Below are positions 25,472 through 35,407 of a stretch of DNA of 64,000 nt, piece by piece; position 1 is the first letter of the stretch; each line of letters begins with the position of its first letter. The stretch lies in the NCBI GenBank assembly GCA_019423745.1, contig JAHZAV010000010.1:1-64000 (forward strand). Direction: 5' to 3'. A model generated the notes under the pieces. That model ran no database searches. It saw nothing but the letters and a program-made list of their open reading frames with translations, and was not told the origin of the DNA. The stretch comes from Lachnospiraceae bacterium. Lineage in GTDB: Bacteria; Bacillota; Clostridia; Lachnospirales; Lachnospiraceae. The translations under genes were made by a program, and so were the position numbers.

Positions 25472-26752
25472 GTGAGCGATTATAAAATAGAGACAAAATG
25501 TATCCAGTCCGGGTACACACCAAAAACAGGAGAGCCAAGGGTACTGCCGATCTATCAGAGTACAACTTTCAAATATGATACAAGTGAGCAGATGGGACGC
25601 CTGTTTGACTTGGAGGACTCTGGATACTTCTATACACGTCTGCAGAATCCTACCAATGATGCAGTAGCGGCAAAAATCTGCGATTTGGAAGGTGGAGTTG
25701 CAGGTATGCTTACTTCCTCCGGACAGGCAGCAAGCTTCTATGCTATTATGAATATTGCAGAGGCAGGAGATCATATTGTATGTGCATCTGCAATTTATGG
25801 TGGAACATACAATCTTTATGCACATACAATCCGAAAAATGGGAGTAGAGGCAACTTTCGTGGATCCGGACTGCAGTGAAGAAGAACTGAATGCAGCGTTT
25901 AAGGAAAATACAAAAGCAGTATTTGGTGAGACGATTGCTAATCCCGCTCTGGTGGTGCTGGATATTGAAAAATTTGCAAAAGCCGCACATAATCACGGTG
26001 TACCGTTAATTGTAGATAATACATTTGCAACTCCGATTAACTGTCGGCCATTTGAATGGGGAGCTGATATTGTTACTCATTCTACAACAAAATATATGGA
26101 TGGACATGCATCTGCAGTGGGTGGAGCAATTATTGATAGTGGTAATTTTGACTGGGAGGCCCACAAAGAAAAATTTCCAGGACTTACTACACCAGATGAG
26201 ACCTATCATGGAATTATTTATACCCAGAAATTTGGAAAAGGAGCTTATATTACCAAGGCTACAGCACAGTTGATGAGAGATCTTGGTTCTATTCAGTCTC
26301 CACAGAATGCATTTCTTTTAAATATTGGATTAGAGACATTGCATCTTAGAATGCCAAGACACTGCGAAAATGCGGTAAAGGTTGCTTCTTATCTGAAAAA
26401 CCACGAAAAAGTTGCATGGGTACATTGCCCGTCTCTTGAAGGAGATCCTTACTATGATCTTGCAAAAAAATATATGCCAAACGGAACATGTGGTGTAATT
26501 ACCTTTGGATTAAAGGGCGGAAGAGAAGCTTCTGTAAAAATGATGGATAGCCTGATACTTGCAGCAATAGTAACTCATGTGGCAGATGCCAGAACATGTG
26601 TCCTTCATCCAGCAAGTCATACTCATCGTCAGATGAATGATCAGGAACTACTTGAAGCAGGTGTTCAGCCAGATTTGATCCGCTTCAGTGTAGGAATTGA
26701 AAATGCAGAAGACATTATTGCTGATTTGGAACAGGCACTTGCACAAGTATAA
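25472..26752 (+). CDS. metY: O-acetylhomoserine sulfhydrylase / aminocarboxypropyltransferase
   Basis: PLP enzyme of the Cys/Met metabolism family that makes homocysteine from O-acetylhomoserine and sulfide. The 426-residue length matches the MetY branch rather than shorter MetB/MetC. Seen: FYTRLQNPTNDAVAAKICDLEGG, SSGQAASFYAIMNIA, VDNTFATP and the PLP lysine in THSTTKYMDGHASAVGG (near 205). GTG start preceded by AAGGAGGAG. Its homocysteine product is the substrate of MetH encoded at 44.8 kb. Confidence 0.93.
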   Translation: MSDYKIETKCIQSGYTPKTGEPRVLPIYQSTTFKYDTSEQMGRLFDLEDSGYFYTRLQNPTNDAVAAKICDLEGGVAGMLTSSGQAASFYAIMNIAEAGDHIVCASAIYGGTYNLYAHTIRKMGVEATFVDPDCSEEELNAAFKENTKAVFGETIANPALVVLDIEKFAKAAHNHGVPLIVDNTFATPINCRPFEWGADIVTHSTTKYMDGHASAVGGAIIDSGNFDWEAHKEKFPGLTTPDETYHGIIYTQKFGKGAYITKATAQLMRDLGSIQSPQNAFLLNIGLETLHLRMPRHCENAVKVASYLKNHEKVAWVHCPSLEGDPYYDLAKKYMPNGTCGVITFGLKGGREASVKMMDSLILAAIVTHVADARTCVLHPASHTHRQMNDQELLEAGVQPDLIRFSVGIENAEDIIADLEQALAQV

Positions 26753-26781
26753 GTGTTTTATGGATTAATAAATGCATATGC

Positions 26782-26809
26782 TTGACGTTTTCTGGAAGTA
26801 ACGGATAAA
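26782..26809 (+). promoter_or_regulatory. Candidate promoter of the ClpP-like gene
   Basis: TTGACG (26782-26787), 16-bp spacer, GATAAA (26804-26809). The -10 is weak. It would start a leader at about 26816 that contains the RBS-sequestering hairpin. Confidence 0.4.
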
Positions 26810-26832
26810 ACTTCAAGTATAAAAGGAAAAGC

Positions 26833-26906
26833 CACCTCCATACTAATATTATCGGTGTACAAGGGAAAATACTTCTGTACATTGATCGTAGAGTAGTATG
26901 GAGGTG
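26833..26906 (+). promoter_or_regulatory. Leader hairpin sequestering the ClpP-like gene RBS
   Basis: CACCTCCATACTA (26833-26845) pairs perfectly with TAGTATGGAGGTG (26894-26906). Inside it ATCGGTGTACA (26851-26861) pairs with TGTACATTGAT (26876-26886), allowing two G-U pairs. The 3' arm contains GGAGGT, the only ribosome binding site for the ATG at 26915. TTTTTG follows, so it could also end transcription from metY. Confidence 0.65.
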
Positions 26907-26914
26907 TTTTTGTT

Positions 26915-27616
26915 ATGGATAATGATGCAGGAAATAATATCGAGAAAGATACGGAACAAAAGAATGAACAGATCAAAGAGATGGGGAGTCTGGATCTTAA
27001 GGAGGATTCCACTTCTCACAGAATTAAACTAATTACAATCATAGGTGAAATTGAAGGGCATGAATCTGTATCCGGCAGTACTAAGGCAACGAAGTATGAA
27101 CACTTACTTCCTATGCTTGCGGAAATAGAGGATAACCAGAATATTGACGGGCTGTTGATTTTGCTAAATACACTTGGCGGTGATGTGGAAGCGGGTCTTT
27201 CTATTGCAGAATTAATTGCATCGTTGAGTAAACCTACAGTATCTCTTGTCCTTGGAGGCAGCCATTCTATTGGTGGGCCCTTAGCAGTATCAGCAGACTA
27301 TTCTTTTATTGTACCAAGCGGTACAATGATGATTCATCCGGTACGCTCTAGCGGAATGTTTATAGGCGTGATGCAGAGCTTTCGGAATATAGAGAAAACA
27401 CAAGATCGTATTACCAGTTTTCTGGCCAGGCATTCCCATATAAAACAGGAAAGGATTGAAAAGTTGATGCTGAATCCCACACAACTTGTGAAAGATGTAG
27501 GAACCTTGCTGGAAGGAGAGGAAGCTGTTCAGGAAGGTCTGATTGATGAGGTGGGAGGCTTGAGTGATGCGCTGAAAAAGCTACATCAGATGATTGATGA
27601 AAGGAAACAGAATTAG
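26915..27616 (+). CDS. ClpP-like serine protease (TepA/YmfB type)
   Basis: A 233-residue ClpP-fold protein. After an acidic, disordered N-terminus (1-35) comes the crotonase-like core: LLILLNTLGGDVEAGLSIAEL, the nucleophile serine in VLGGSHSIGGPLAVSA (near residue 118) and the catalytic histidine in MMIHPVRSSGMFIGV (near 142). This is the TepA branch of Firmicute ClpP homologues, associated with protein export or spore-related proteolysis, not the canonical ClpP. It stands alone, with an RBS in a hairpin and a terminator after it. Confidence 0.85.
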   Translation: MDNDAGNNIEKDTEQKNEQIKEMGSLDLKEDSTSHRIKLITIIGEIEGHESVSGSTKATKYEHLLPMLAEIEDNQNIDGLLILLNTLGGDVEAGLSIAELIASLSKPTVSLVLGGSHSIGGPLAVSADYSFIVPSGTMMIHPVRSSGMFIGVMQSFRNIEKTQDRITSFLARHSHIKQERIEKLMLNPTQLVKDVGTLLEGEEAVQEGLIDEVGGLSDALKKLHQMIDERKQN

Positions 27617-27677
27617 AAAAAAATGAGACAAACTTATGTAATTTTAAGTTTTAAGATATAGAAGCAAAGAGTAAAAT

Positions 27678-27720
27678 CAGCCATGGATCAGAGCGTCATT
27701 TGAGCTCTTTTCCATGGCTG
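27678..27720. terminator. Bidirectional terminator between the ClpP-like gene and gltD
   Basis: CAGCCATGGA and TCCATGGCTG enclose an inner AGAGC/GCTCT pair. The two genes converge here. Confidence 0.65.
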
Positions 27721-27749
27721 TTATAGATTATTTCTGTTTTTAAAAGTTT

Positions 27750-29204
27750 TTACATGTTTGTATATCCCATCAAATATTGATCTACTTGACGTGCACACTG
27801 GCGACCTTCAGCAATAGCCCAGACTACAAGAGACTGACCACGGTGTACATCTCCGGCTGTAAAGATTTTTTTTCGCTGAGTTGCAAAGGAGTCTGGAATT
27901 GTGGAAATGGTTCCCTTGGGAGTTCGCTCCAGATGAAAGGCGTCAGTAATGTAATCTTCGCATCCCGTAAATCCGGCAGCAATAAGTAGAAGATCAGCTT
28001 CCATGATCTTTTCACTACCTTTTACCTCTGTCATTTTTCCATCTTGAAATTGGACTTTGACAGTTCGAATACCTGTCAGCTGTCCTTTATCATTGGATAA
28101 AAATTCTTTGACAGTTGTTTCATATATACGTGGATCATGTCCGAATACGGCACAGGCCTCCTCCTGACCATAATCTGTCTTACAGGTCTTAGGCCATTGA
28201 GGCCATGGATTAGAGGATAGGCGCTCGTTCGGAAGTTTTGGCATCATTTCAATTTGTGTAACAGAGGAACATCCTTGGCGTATGCAGGTGCCAACACAGT
28301 CATTTCCAGTGTCACCGCCTCCTATAATGACTACCTTTTTTCCTTTTGCAGAAACAGGAGCTGTCAGGTCCATTAAATGTTTTGTCGCAGCAGTTAAAAA
28401 GTCTACTGCAAAATGAATCCCAGTTATCTGACGATTTTTGCCAGCTAGATCACGAGGTTTTTTAGAGCCGCAGCAAAGAATTACCGCATCGTAATCCTTT
28501 TGAATTTCTTCTGCAGAAATATCCCTTCCAACATCTGTATTTGTAACAAAACGAATTCCCTCTGCTTCCATAAGCGAAATTCTTCGAAGGATAATAGATT
28601 TGTCTAATTTCATATTAGGGATTCCATACATAAGAAGGCCACCGGGCCGATCTTCTCGTTCAAAGACAGTAACACGATGTCCCCGCTGGTTCAGCTGGTC
28701 TGCAACAGTAAGGCCGGCTGGTCCGCTGCCAATAACAGCAACTGTTTTGTTGGTACGTACAAGAGGGATAGCAGGCTTCATATTTCCAGAGGAAAATCCT
28801 GTTTCGATAACAAAAAGTTCATTATCTTTGATAGTGACCGGATCATCATTTAAGCCGCATATACACGCCTTTTCACAGAGAGCAGGACATACGCGTCCAG
28901 TGAATTCCGGGAAATTATTTGTTTTTTTAAGCCGTTGAAGGGCTTGTGAAAAATTGCCGTGATAGATTTCATCGTTCCATTCTGGAATCAGATTGTGGAG
29001 AGGGCATCCTGTTACCATTCCCTGAAGCATAAGTGCTGACTGACAGAAGGGAACACCACAGTTCATACAACGGCCTCCTTGTTTTTTGCGTTCATCCACA
29101 GAAAGGGACGGATGAAATTCATTATAATCCCGGATCCGCTCTTTAGGAGCAGAAGCAGGATTCGCTATTCGTTGATATTCTAAAAAACCAGTCGGTTTTC
29201 CCAT
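27750..29204 (-). CDS. gltD: Glutamate synthase small subunit (NADPH)
   Basis: Iron-sulfur flavoprotein that passes electrons from NADPH to the large subunit. The 484-residue protein has the N-terminal Fe-S cysteine motifs GGRCMNCGVPFCQ and NLIPEWN...GRVCPALCEKACICG, the FAD-binding VAVIGSGPAGLTVADQL (near 150) and the NADPH-binding VVIIGGGDTGNDCVGT (near 290). It is the last gene of the leftward glnN-asnB-gltB-gltD set, 21 bp after gltB, with AAGGAGGA before its ATG. Confidence 0.95.
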   Translation of the reverse strand: MGKPTGFLEYQRIANPASAPKERIRDYNEFHPSLSVDERKKQGGRCMNCGVPFCQSALMLQGMVTGCPLHNLIPEWNDEIYHGNFSQALQRLKKTNNFPEFTGRVCPALCEKACICGLNDDPVTIKDNELFVIETGFSSGNMKPAIPLVRTNKTVAVIGSGPAGLTVADQLNQRGHRVTVFEREDRPGGLLMYGIPNMKLDKSIILRRISLMEAEGIRFVTNTDVGRDISAEEIQKDYDAVILCCGSKKPRDLAGKNRQITGIHFAVDFLTAATKHLMDLTAPVSAKGKKVVIIGGGDTGNDCVGTCIRQGCSSVTQIEMMPKLPNERLSSNPWPQWPKTCKTDYGQEEACAVFGHDPRIYETTVKEFLSNDKGQLTGIRTVKVQFQDGKMTEVKGSEKIMEADLLLIAAGFTGCEDYITDAFHLERTPKGTISTIPDSFATQRKKIFTAGDVHRGQSLVVWAIAEGRQCARQVDQYLMGYTNM

Positions 29205-29225
29205 AAAAACAGTTCCTCCTTCGGC

Positions 29226-32200
29226 TTATTTCTGGATTTCATAAAATGCTTCCAATGCAGCATCCTCATGGGAGAGTCCTTTTTCTTCATATTTGCTGAT
29301 TGCATGAAGCATTTTTTGATAGTCATTGGGAAGGATTTTCTTAAATCCTGGGAGATAAGTATCAAAGTGTTCCAGGATGTCTTTGGCAAGAAGAGAGGAT
29401 GTCTCTTTTTCATAATCCTTCAAAATATTTTTTAACTCTGCAATATCATGCCTTTCTGTTACCTCAGACATAGTTACCATTTCTTTATTCAGTTTCTTGT
29501 ATAGCTGATGATCCAGATCAAGGACGTAGGCGATACCGCCGCTCATTCCTGCAGCAAAATTTTTCCCTGTAGATCCCAGAATTACCGCACATCCGCCAGT
29601 CATATATTCAAGCCCATGATCGCCACATCCTTCGGCAACGGCCGTGACGCCGGAATTGCGGACACAGAAACGTTCTCCGGCTACACCGCATATATAGGCC
29701 TTACCGGATGTAGCTCCATAGAGAGCAACATTACCAATAATAATATTTTCAGAAGCGGAGAATTTGCTCCCTTTAGGAGGATAGACAATTAATTTTCCCC
29801 CAGAGAGCCCTTTGCCAAAATAATCATTTGCATCTCCTTCTAGGATAAGAGTTAACCCTTTTGGAATAAAAGCCCCAAAAGACTGACCACCTCCGCCTTT
29901 GCAGCGTACAGTGAAAGTATCTTCCGGCAATGTGTTTTGGAAGGTTTCTGTAATCACGGATCCAAGAATAGTACCTACGGTACGGTTTACACTGTTAACA
30001 TGAATAGATTCGCTATGTTTTTTCCCTGTTTTGAGAGCTTTGGCAAAACGAGGCAGCAAAATGGATTCATCAATCGTTTTTTCCAGTTCAAAATTGTAGA
30101 CATTTTCAGGATTAAAATGAATGGCTCCTTCATCTGGAAAAGAGGAGAGAATGCGGGATAGGTCAATGCCACGGTGAGAAGAACCATCCAGTTCATGACG
30201 CATAGTCAGACATTCGGTATGTCCAGTCATTTCTTTAAGAGTAGCAAATCCAAGTTTTGCCATGATTTCTCTTAATTCTTCTGCAATAAAAAGCATGAAA
30301 TTCATCACATATTCTGGTTTTCCACGAAAACGTTTCCGTAGACATTCATTTTGTGTAGCAACACCGACAGGACAAGTATCCAGATTGCAGACGCGCATCA
30401 TCATACAGCCTAATGAGACAAGTGGTGCAGTGGCAAATCCAAATTCTTCTGCGCCTAAGAGTGCAGCGACAGCAACATCCCGACCACTCATGAGTTTACC
30501 ATCCGTTTCAAGAATGACACGGCTTCTTAAATGGTTCTGAATCAGTGTCTGATGAGCTTCTGCCAGCCCAAGTTCCCAGGGGAGTCCAGCGTGATGAATA
30601 GAACTTTGGGGTGCAGCACCGGTACCACCGTCATGTCCGGAAATTAGAACAACCTGTGCGCCTGCTTTTGCAACACCTGCTGCAATGGTTCCAACGCCTG
30701 CTTCAGACACAAGTTTTACAGCAATACGTGCCTTGCGGTTTGCATTTTTCAGATCGTAGATCAGCTGTGCCAAATCTTCAATGGAATAAATATCATGGTG
30801 GGGCGGAGGCGAGATCAAAGATACGCCAGGAGTAGAATGCCGTGTCTTGGCAATCCACGGATATACTTTTTTCCCTGGCAGATGACCTCCTTCACCAGGT
30901 TTTGCTCCCTGTGCCATTTTAATCTGAATTTCTTCTGCACTCACCAGATATTCACTGGTAACTCCAAATCTTCCAGAAGCTACCTGTTTAATTGCACTGT
31001 TTCTTTCTGTCCCAAGACGTTCTGGTTTTTCACCACCTTCTCCAGAATTAGATTTTCCTCCCAGGCGATTCATGGCAATAGCAAGACATTCATGAGCTTC
31101 TTCAGAGATAGAGCCATAGGACATTGCTCCGGTTTTAAAATGTTTTACAATTTCTGAGGCGGGTTCCACGTCTTCTATGGGAATTCCGCCGTTTTGTGGA
31201 TACCGAAATTTCAAAAGTCCTCGTAGAGTGTGAGGCTTGTTCTCATCGTCTACCATGGCAGTATATTCCTTGAAACGCTTATAGTCACCTGTTTGTACTG
31301 CTTGCTGTAAGGCTACAATAACAGCCGGATTGTAAAGGTGATCTTCCTTATCGTCTCCAGTTCTTAGGCGGTGAAATCCCGTGCTGTCTAATGAGGTATC
31401 TACTCCAAGTCCAAGAGGATCAAAAGCATGATTATGTCGTGCGATAACGTCTTCATTTATTTCTTTTAAACCGATTCCGCCTACCCGGCTCACTGTGTTA
31501 GTAAAATATCGGTCAATAACCTCTTTGCTGATTCCAACCGCTTCAAAAATTTGTGCGGACTGGTAAGATTGAAGAGTAGAAATTCCCATTTTGGCTGCGA
31601 TTTTCACGATCCCGTGCAAAATAGCTTCATTATAATCATGAATTGCAGTGTGATAATCTTTATCTAAAACACCTTTGTCGATCATTTCTGAAATGCATTC
31701 ATGGGCAAGATAAGGGTGTACAGCTCTTGCGCCATATCCCAGGATTGCAGCAAACTGGTGCACATCTCTTGGCTCTGCGCTTTCCAAGATAATAGAGACA
31801 GCAGTTCTTTTCTTCGTACGAACCAGATGTTGTTCTATTGCAGAGACTGCAAGAAGAGAAGGAATTGCTACATGATTTTCATCTACGCCCCGGTCAGATA
31901 GAATGAGAATATTAGCTCCTTTTGTATATGCTCGGTCACAGCTGACAAAAAGTTGGTCTAAGGCACGCTCCAAAGATGTATTTTTAAAATATAAAAGAGA
32001 GATGACAGCACTTTTAAATCCAGGTCGGTCAAGGGATCGGATTTTCATGAGGTCAACACCGGTAAGAAGAGGACTTTTTATTTCCAGAACAGTGCAGTTT
32101 TTACTGGATTCTTCCAAAAGATTTCCATCCGATCCAATATACACAGTAGTATCGGTGACGATTTCTTCTCGAAGAGAATCAATAGGTGGATTTGTTACCT

Positions 32201-33746
32201 GAGCAAAAAGCTGTTTGAAATAATGAGACAGTGGTGGATGCTTTTTGGAAAGTACGGCAAGAGGGATATCTGTTCCCATAGAGGCAATAGCCTCAGAGGC
32301 ATTTTTTGCCATAGGAAGAAGTACGTTTTTTATATCCTCATAAGTATAGCCAAAAACTTTATAAAGCTGATCCCGTCTGCGTTGGTCATAAGTAGGAACC
32401 TTTTTGTTTGGTGTAGGAATATCTTTTAGGTATAAAAGATTCAGATCCAGCCATTCGCCGTAGGGTTGCCGAGAAGCATAGTATTTTTTACATTCTTCAT
32501 CAGAGATCACCCGTTTTTGTTTGGTGTCAACCAGAAGGATTCTACCAGGCTGAAGGCGTGACTTCTCTATGATATGATCTGAAGGCAAATCCAGTACACC
32601 TACTTCAGATGAGAGGATCAGGTGCCGGTCATCTGTAATATAGTAGCGCGAAGGGCGAAGACCATTTCGATCCAATACAGCACCCATAATATCTCCATCG
32701 GAAAAAAGAATAGCCGCCGGGCCATCCCAAGGTTCCATCATAGTAGCATAGTAATGGTAGAAATCTTTTTTTGCAGAATCCATATATCGGTCATGTTTCC
32801 ATGGTTCCGGAATGGTAATCATGACAGCAAGAGGCAGATCCATTCCGTTCATATAAAGAAATTCCAGAGTATTATCCAGCATGGCAGAGTCAGAGCCACT
32901 GTTATTAATGACAGGGAGAATCTTATCAATATCATCGGATATGACAGGAGAGTGCATCGTTTCTTCTCTTGCCAGCATACGGTCTGCATTACCTCGAATG
33001 GTGTTAATTTCGCCATTATGAAGAATCAAACGATTTGGGTGGGCTCGTTCCCAGCTAGGTGTTGTATTTGTAGAGAAGCGGGAGTGAACCATGGCTATCG
33101 CAGTCTCATAATGAGGATTCTGCAGATCATCATAAAAGCGCCTTAGCTGTCCAACCAGAAACATCCCTTTGTACACAATGGTTCGGGAGGATAAAGAAAC
33201 TACATAAGTATCCTCACAACTTTGTTCAAATTCTCGTCTGGCAATATAAAGAAGACGATCAAAGGGAAGCCCGGAAGGACAATTTTGTGGTCGTTCTATG
33301 AAGCATTGCATAATATAGGGCATACGTTCTCGGGCATAGTCGCCTAGAATCTCCGGATGGACGGGAACTTCTCTCCAGCCTAGTAAATTTAAATTGCTTT
33401 TCTCCAATATTACTTCAAACATTTTGCGGGAAAAATTGTATTTTAAAGTGTCCTGTGGAAAAAAGAACATACCAATTCCATAGTCGCCTGCATTTCCAAG
33501 ATTAATTTCCAAATCAAAAGCAGCTTTTTTAAAAAATGAGTGAGAAATCTGTGTAAGAATTCCCACTCCATCGCCGACTTGACCTGTGGCATCTTTGCCG
33601 GCGCGGTGTTCTAGCTTTTCCACAATTGTAAGTGCATCATCCAGAACTTTATGTTCTTTAATACCGTCAATGTTGACAACAGCTCCAATACCACAGGCGT
33701 CATGCTCAAAGCGGTTTTGATAAAGGGGTGATAGATTTTGATTCAT
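29226..33746 (-). CDS. gltB: Glutamate synthase large subunit
   Basis: Makes two glutamates from glutamine and 2-oxoglutarate. The 1506-residue protein has an N-terminal class II glutaminase domain (nucleophile Cys in FEHDACGIGAVVNIDG after a short propeptide), a central domain, an FMN-binding synthase domain (PGEGGHLPGKKV, SPPPHHDIYSIEDLAQLI, ISGHDGGTGAAP), the 3Fe-4S cysteines CMMMRVCNLDTCPVGVATQ and the C-terminal GXGXG beta-helix (GGDANDY-like region, YGATSGKAYICG). Full length. It works with the glutamine synthetases encoded upstream and with 2-oxoglutarate from icd. Confidence 0.97.
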   Translation of the reverse strand: MNQNLSPLYQNRFEHDACGIGAVVNIDGIKEHKVLDDALTIVEKLEHRAGKDATGQVGDGVGILTQISHSFFKKAAFDLEINLGNAGDYGIGMFFFPQDTLKYNFSRKMFEVILEKSNLNLLGWREVPVHPEILGDYARERMPYIMQCFIERPQNCPSGLPFDRLLYIARREFEQSCEDTYVVSLSSRTIVYKGMFLVGQLRRFYDDLQNPHYETAIAMVHSRFSTNTTPSWERAHPNRLILHNGEINTIRGNADRMLAREETMHSPVISDDIDKILPVINNSGSDSAMLDNTLEFLYMNGMDLPLAVMITIPEPWKHDRYMDSAKKDFYHYYATMMEPWDGPAAILFSDGDIMGAVLDRNGLRPSRYYITDDRHLILSSEVGVLDLPSDHIIEKSRLQPGRILLVDTKQKRVISDEECKKYYASRQPYGEWLDLNLLYLKDIPTPNKKVPTYDQRRRDQLYKVFGYTYEDIKNVLLPMAKNASEAIASMGTDIPLAVLSKKHPPLSHYFKQLFAQVTNPPIDSLREEIVTDTTVYIGSDGNLLEESSKNCTVLEIKSPLLTGVDLMKIRSLDRPGFKSAVISLLYFKNTSLERALDQLFVSCDRAYTKGANILILSDRGVDENHVAIPSLLAVSAIEQHLVRTKKRTAVSIILESAEPRDVHQFAAILGYGARAVHPYLAHECISEMIDKGVLDKDYHTAIHDYNEAILHGIVKIAAKMGISTLQSYQSAQIFEAVGISKEVIDRYFTNTVSRVGGIGLKEINEDVIARHNHAFDPLGLGVDTSLDSTGFHRLRTGDDKEDHLYNPAVIVALQQAVQTGDYKRFKEYTAMVDDENKPHTLRGLLKFRYPQNGGIPIEDVEPASEIVKHFKTGAMSYGSISEEAHECLAIAMNRLGGKSNSGEGGEKPERLGTERNSAIKQVASGRFGVTSEYLVSAEEIQIKMAQGAKPGEGGHLPGKKVYPWIAKTRHSTPGVSLISPPPHHDIYSIEDLAQLIYDLKNANRKARIAVKLVSEAGVGTIAAGVAKAGAQVVLISGHDGGTGAAPQSSIHHAGLPWELGLAEAHQTLIQNHLRSRVILETDGKLMSGRDVAVAALLGAEEFGFATAPLVSLGCMMMRVCNLDTCPVGVATQNECLRKRFRGKPEYVMNFMLFIAEELREIMAKLGFATLKEMTGHTECLTMRHELDGSSHRGIDLSRILSSFPDEGAIHFNPENVYNFELEKTIDESILLPRFAKALKTGKKHSESIHVNSVNRTVGTILGSVITETFQNTLPEDTFTVRCKGGGGQSFGAFIPKGLTLILEGDANDYFGKGLSGGKLIVYPPKGSKFSASENIIIGNVALYGATSGKAYICGVAGERFCVRNSGVTAVAEGCGDHGLEYMTGGCAVILGSTGKNFAAGMSGGIAYVLDLDHQLYKKLNKEMVTMSEVTERHDIAELKNILKDYEKETSSLLAKDILEHFDTYLPGFKKILPNDYQKMLHAISKYEEKGLSHEDAALEAFYEIQK

Positions 33747-33776
33747 ATAAAACTCCTTTTATTTTTTAGTCTGTCG

Positions 33777-33796
33777 AAAACTGCTTAAGCAGTTTT
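33777..33796. terminator. Palindromic hairpin between asnB and gltB
   Basis: AAAACTGCTT and AAGCAGTTTT form a perfect 20-bp dyad, 6 bp past the asnB stop. The T-run extends only on the plus strand, so on the minus strand it is a weak terminator or a processing/stability element setting asnB against gltB levels. Confidence 0.5.
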
Positions 33797-33802
33797 TTTT
33801 CG

Positions 33803-35383
33803 TTATATGCCGCTGGCACCATAGTTGGAAAGAACCCTTGCTGAAGGATCATTTACATTACATCCTTCCCAGGACCGGTTAGGCATCCAGAAATCAGAAA
33901 TCATTTGGCCCTGTCCGGGATAAAATTGTTCAAAGATCTCTCGATATAGAAGAGACTCTTTTGTAAAAGGTGCAGCGTGTGTATATGTTTTACATTTTCT
34001 TTCATATTCTTCATCGGTATAGTAATTATTAGCATATTCTTTCAGATAATCTACAAGAGAATGCCCCACTGCATCGGAAAAAGCTGCTTTTTCACGCATG
34101 AGAATATCATGGGGAAGATAATCACCTTCGAATGCATGTCGAAGCAAATATTTTCCTTTGTGATAAATATTCATTTTTTTAGCAGGATCTATAGACATGA
34201 CATAGGAAACAAAGTCCAGATCACCAAAAGGAACTCTGGCTTCCATTGAGTTGACACTAATACAGCGATCGGCCCTCAGAACATCATACATATGAAGTTC
34301 ACGAATCCGTTTTGCCGATTCCTCCTGAAAGGCTTCCTTTGAGGGAGCAAAATCTGTATATTTGTATCCAAATAGTTCGTCAGAAATTTCCCCGGTCATC
34401 AAAACACGGATGTCAGTGGTTTCGTGGATTGCTTTACAAATCAGGTACATTCCGACGGATGCTCGGATTGTTGTGATATCAAATGTACCAAGTGAATGGA
34501 TTACATCGGGCAGAGAGGAGATGATGTCTTCTTTTGTAATAAGTATCTCTGTGTGATCACTTCCGATATACTCCGCTACTTCCTTTGCATATTTCAGATC
34601 AATGGCGTCTTCACTCATACCTATGGCAAAGGTGCGGATCGGGCGTCCGAGAATACGGGCAGAAACAGCACAGACCAAAGAAGAGTCGAGACCTCCGCTT
34701 AACAAAAATCCAAGAGGGGCATCTGCATCCAGCCTTTTTTTAATGCCTTCTGTCAGTTTATCATGAATATTTCGACAAATGGTCTCGATATCATCCTGAC
34801 AGACAGAAGAGACCTCTGTTATGTCCCGGTAACAGATAAATTTACCATCTTTGTAATAATGGCCTGGCGGAAAAGGCATAATACGTTCTGTAAGTCCGAT
34901 AAGATTCTTTGGTTCACTTGCAAAGATAATAGCCCCATTTTTATCATACCCGTAATAGAGCGGACGTATACCAATGGGATCTCTGGCCGCAATATAAGAC
35001 CGGGTATTTTTATCAAAAATAATAAGTGCATATTCAGCATCCAGCATTCGGAACATATCGGTTCCATATTCTTGGTATAAAGGAAGAAGAATCTCGCAAT
35101 CGCTTTCACTTTGAAAAGAGTAACCTTTTTTTTCTAAATCTTTTTTTAGAGAGCGAAATCCGTAAATTTCTCCGTTGCAAACAAGGAAATGTCCGGAAAG
35201 GGAGAAGGGTTGCATCCCTTCTCCCGTAAGTCCCATAATTGCAAGTCTGTGAAAACCAAGAAACCCGAAACCAGTATCTATGATGCGGCTGTCATCGGGA
35301 CCTCGCGAAATCGTACGGTCAAATCCTTGTTTAAATAATTCATAATCAGCATCGGCTGTACAATAACCCATAATTGAACACAT
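33803..35383 (-). CDS. asnB: Asparagine synthetase B (glutamine-hydrolysing)
   Basis: Makes asparagine from aspartate, ATP and glutamine. The 526-residue protein has the Ntn nucleophile Cys2 (MCSIMGYC), the glutaminase domain with GFLGFHRLAIMG and FLVCNGEIYGF, and the synthetase domain with the PPi loop LLSGGLDSSLVCAV (near 230) and MTGEISDELFGYKY. It lies 24 bp after glnN in the same direction, so one transcript with nitrogen-responsive control from the glnN leader is likely. Confidence 0.95.
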   Translation of the reverse strand: MCSIMGYCTADADYELFKQGFDRTISRGPDDSRIIDTGFGFLGFHRLAIMGLTGEGMQPFSLSGHFLVCNGEIYGFRSLKKDLEKKGYSFQSESDCEILLPLYQEYGTDMFRMLDAEYALIIFDKNTRSYIAARDPIGIRPLYYGYDKNGAIIFASEPKNLIGLTERIMPFPPGHYYKDGKFICYRDITEVSSVCQDDIETICRNIHDKLTEGIKKRLDADAPLGFLLSGGLDSSLVCAVSARILGRPIRTFAIGMSEDAIDLKYAKEVAEYIGSDHTEILITKEDIISSLPDVIHSLGTFDITTIRASVGMYLICKAIHETTDIRVLMTGEISDELFGYKYTDFAPSKEAFQEESAKRIRELHMYDVLRADRCISVNSMEARVPFGDLDFVSYVMSIDPAKKMNIYHKGKYLLRHAFEGDYLPHDILMREKAAFSDAVGHSLVDYLKEYANNYYTDEEYERKCKTYTHAAPFTKESLLYREIFEQFYPGQGQMISDFWMPNRSWEGCNVNDPSARVLSNYGASGI

Positions 35384-35407
35384 AGTTTTTACCTCCAGGA
35401 ACTTATT

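Noticed and set aside
30262..30540. Open frames on the plus strand opposite gltB
   Set aside because: No RBS, no family similarity and composition that mirrors the real gene; they are antisense shadows. The same holds for other frames opposite glnN, asnB, smc and alaS.
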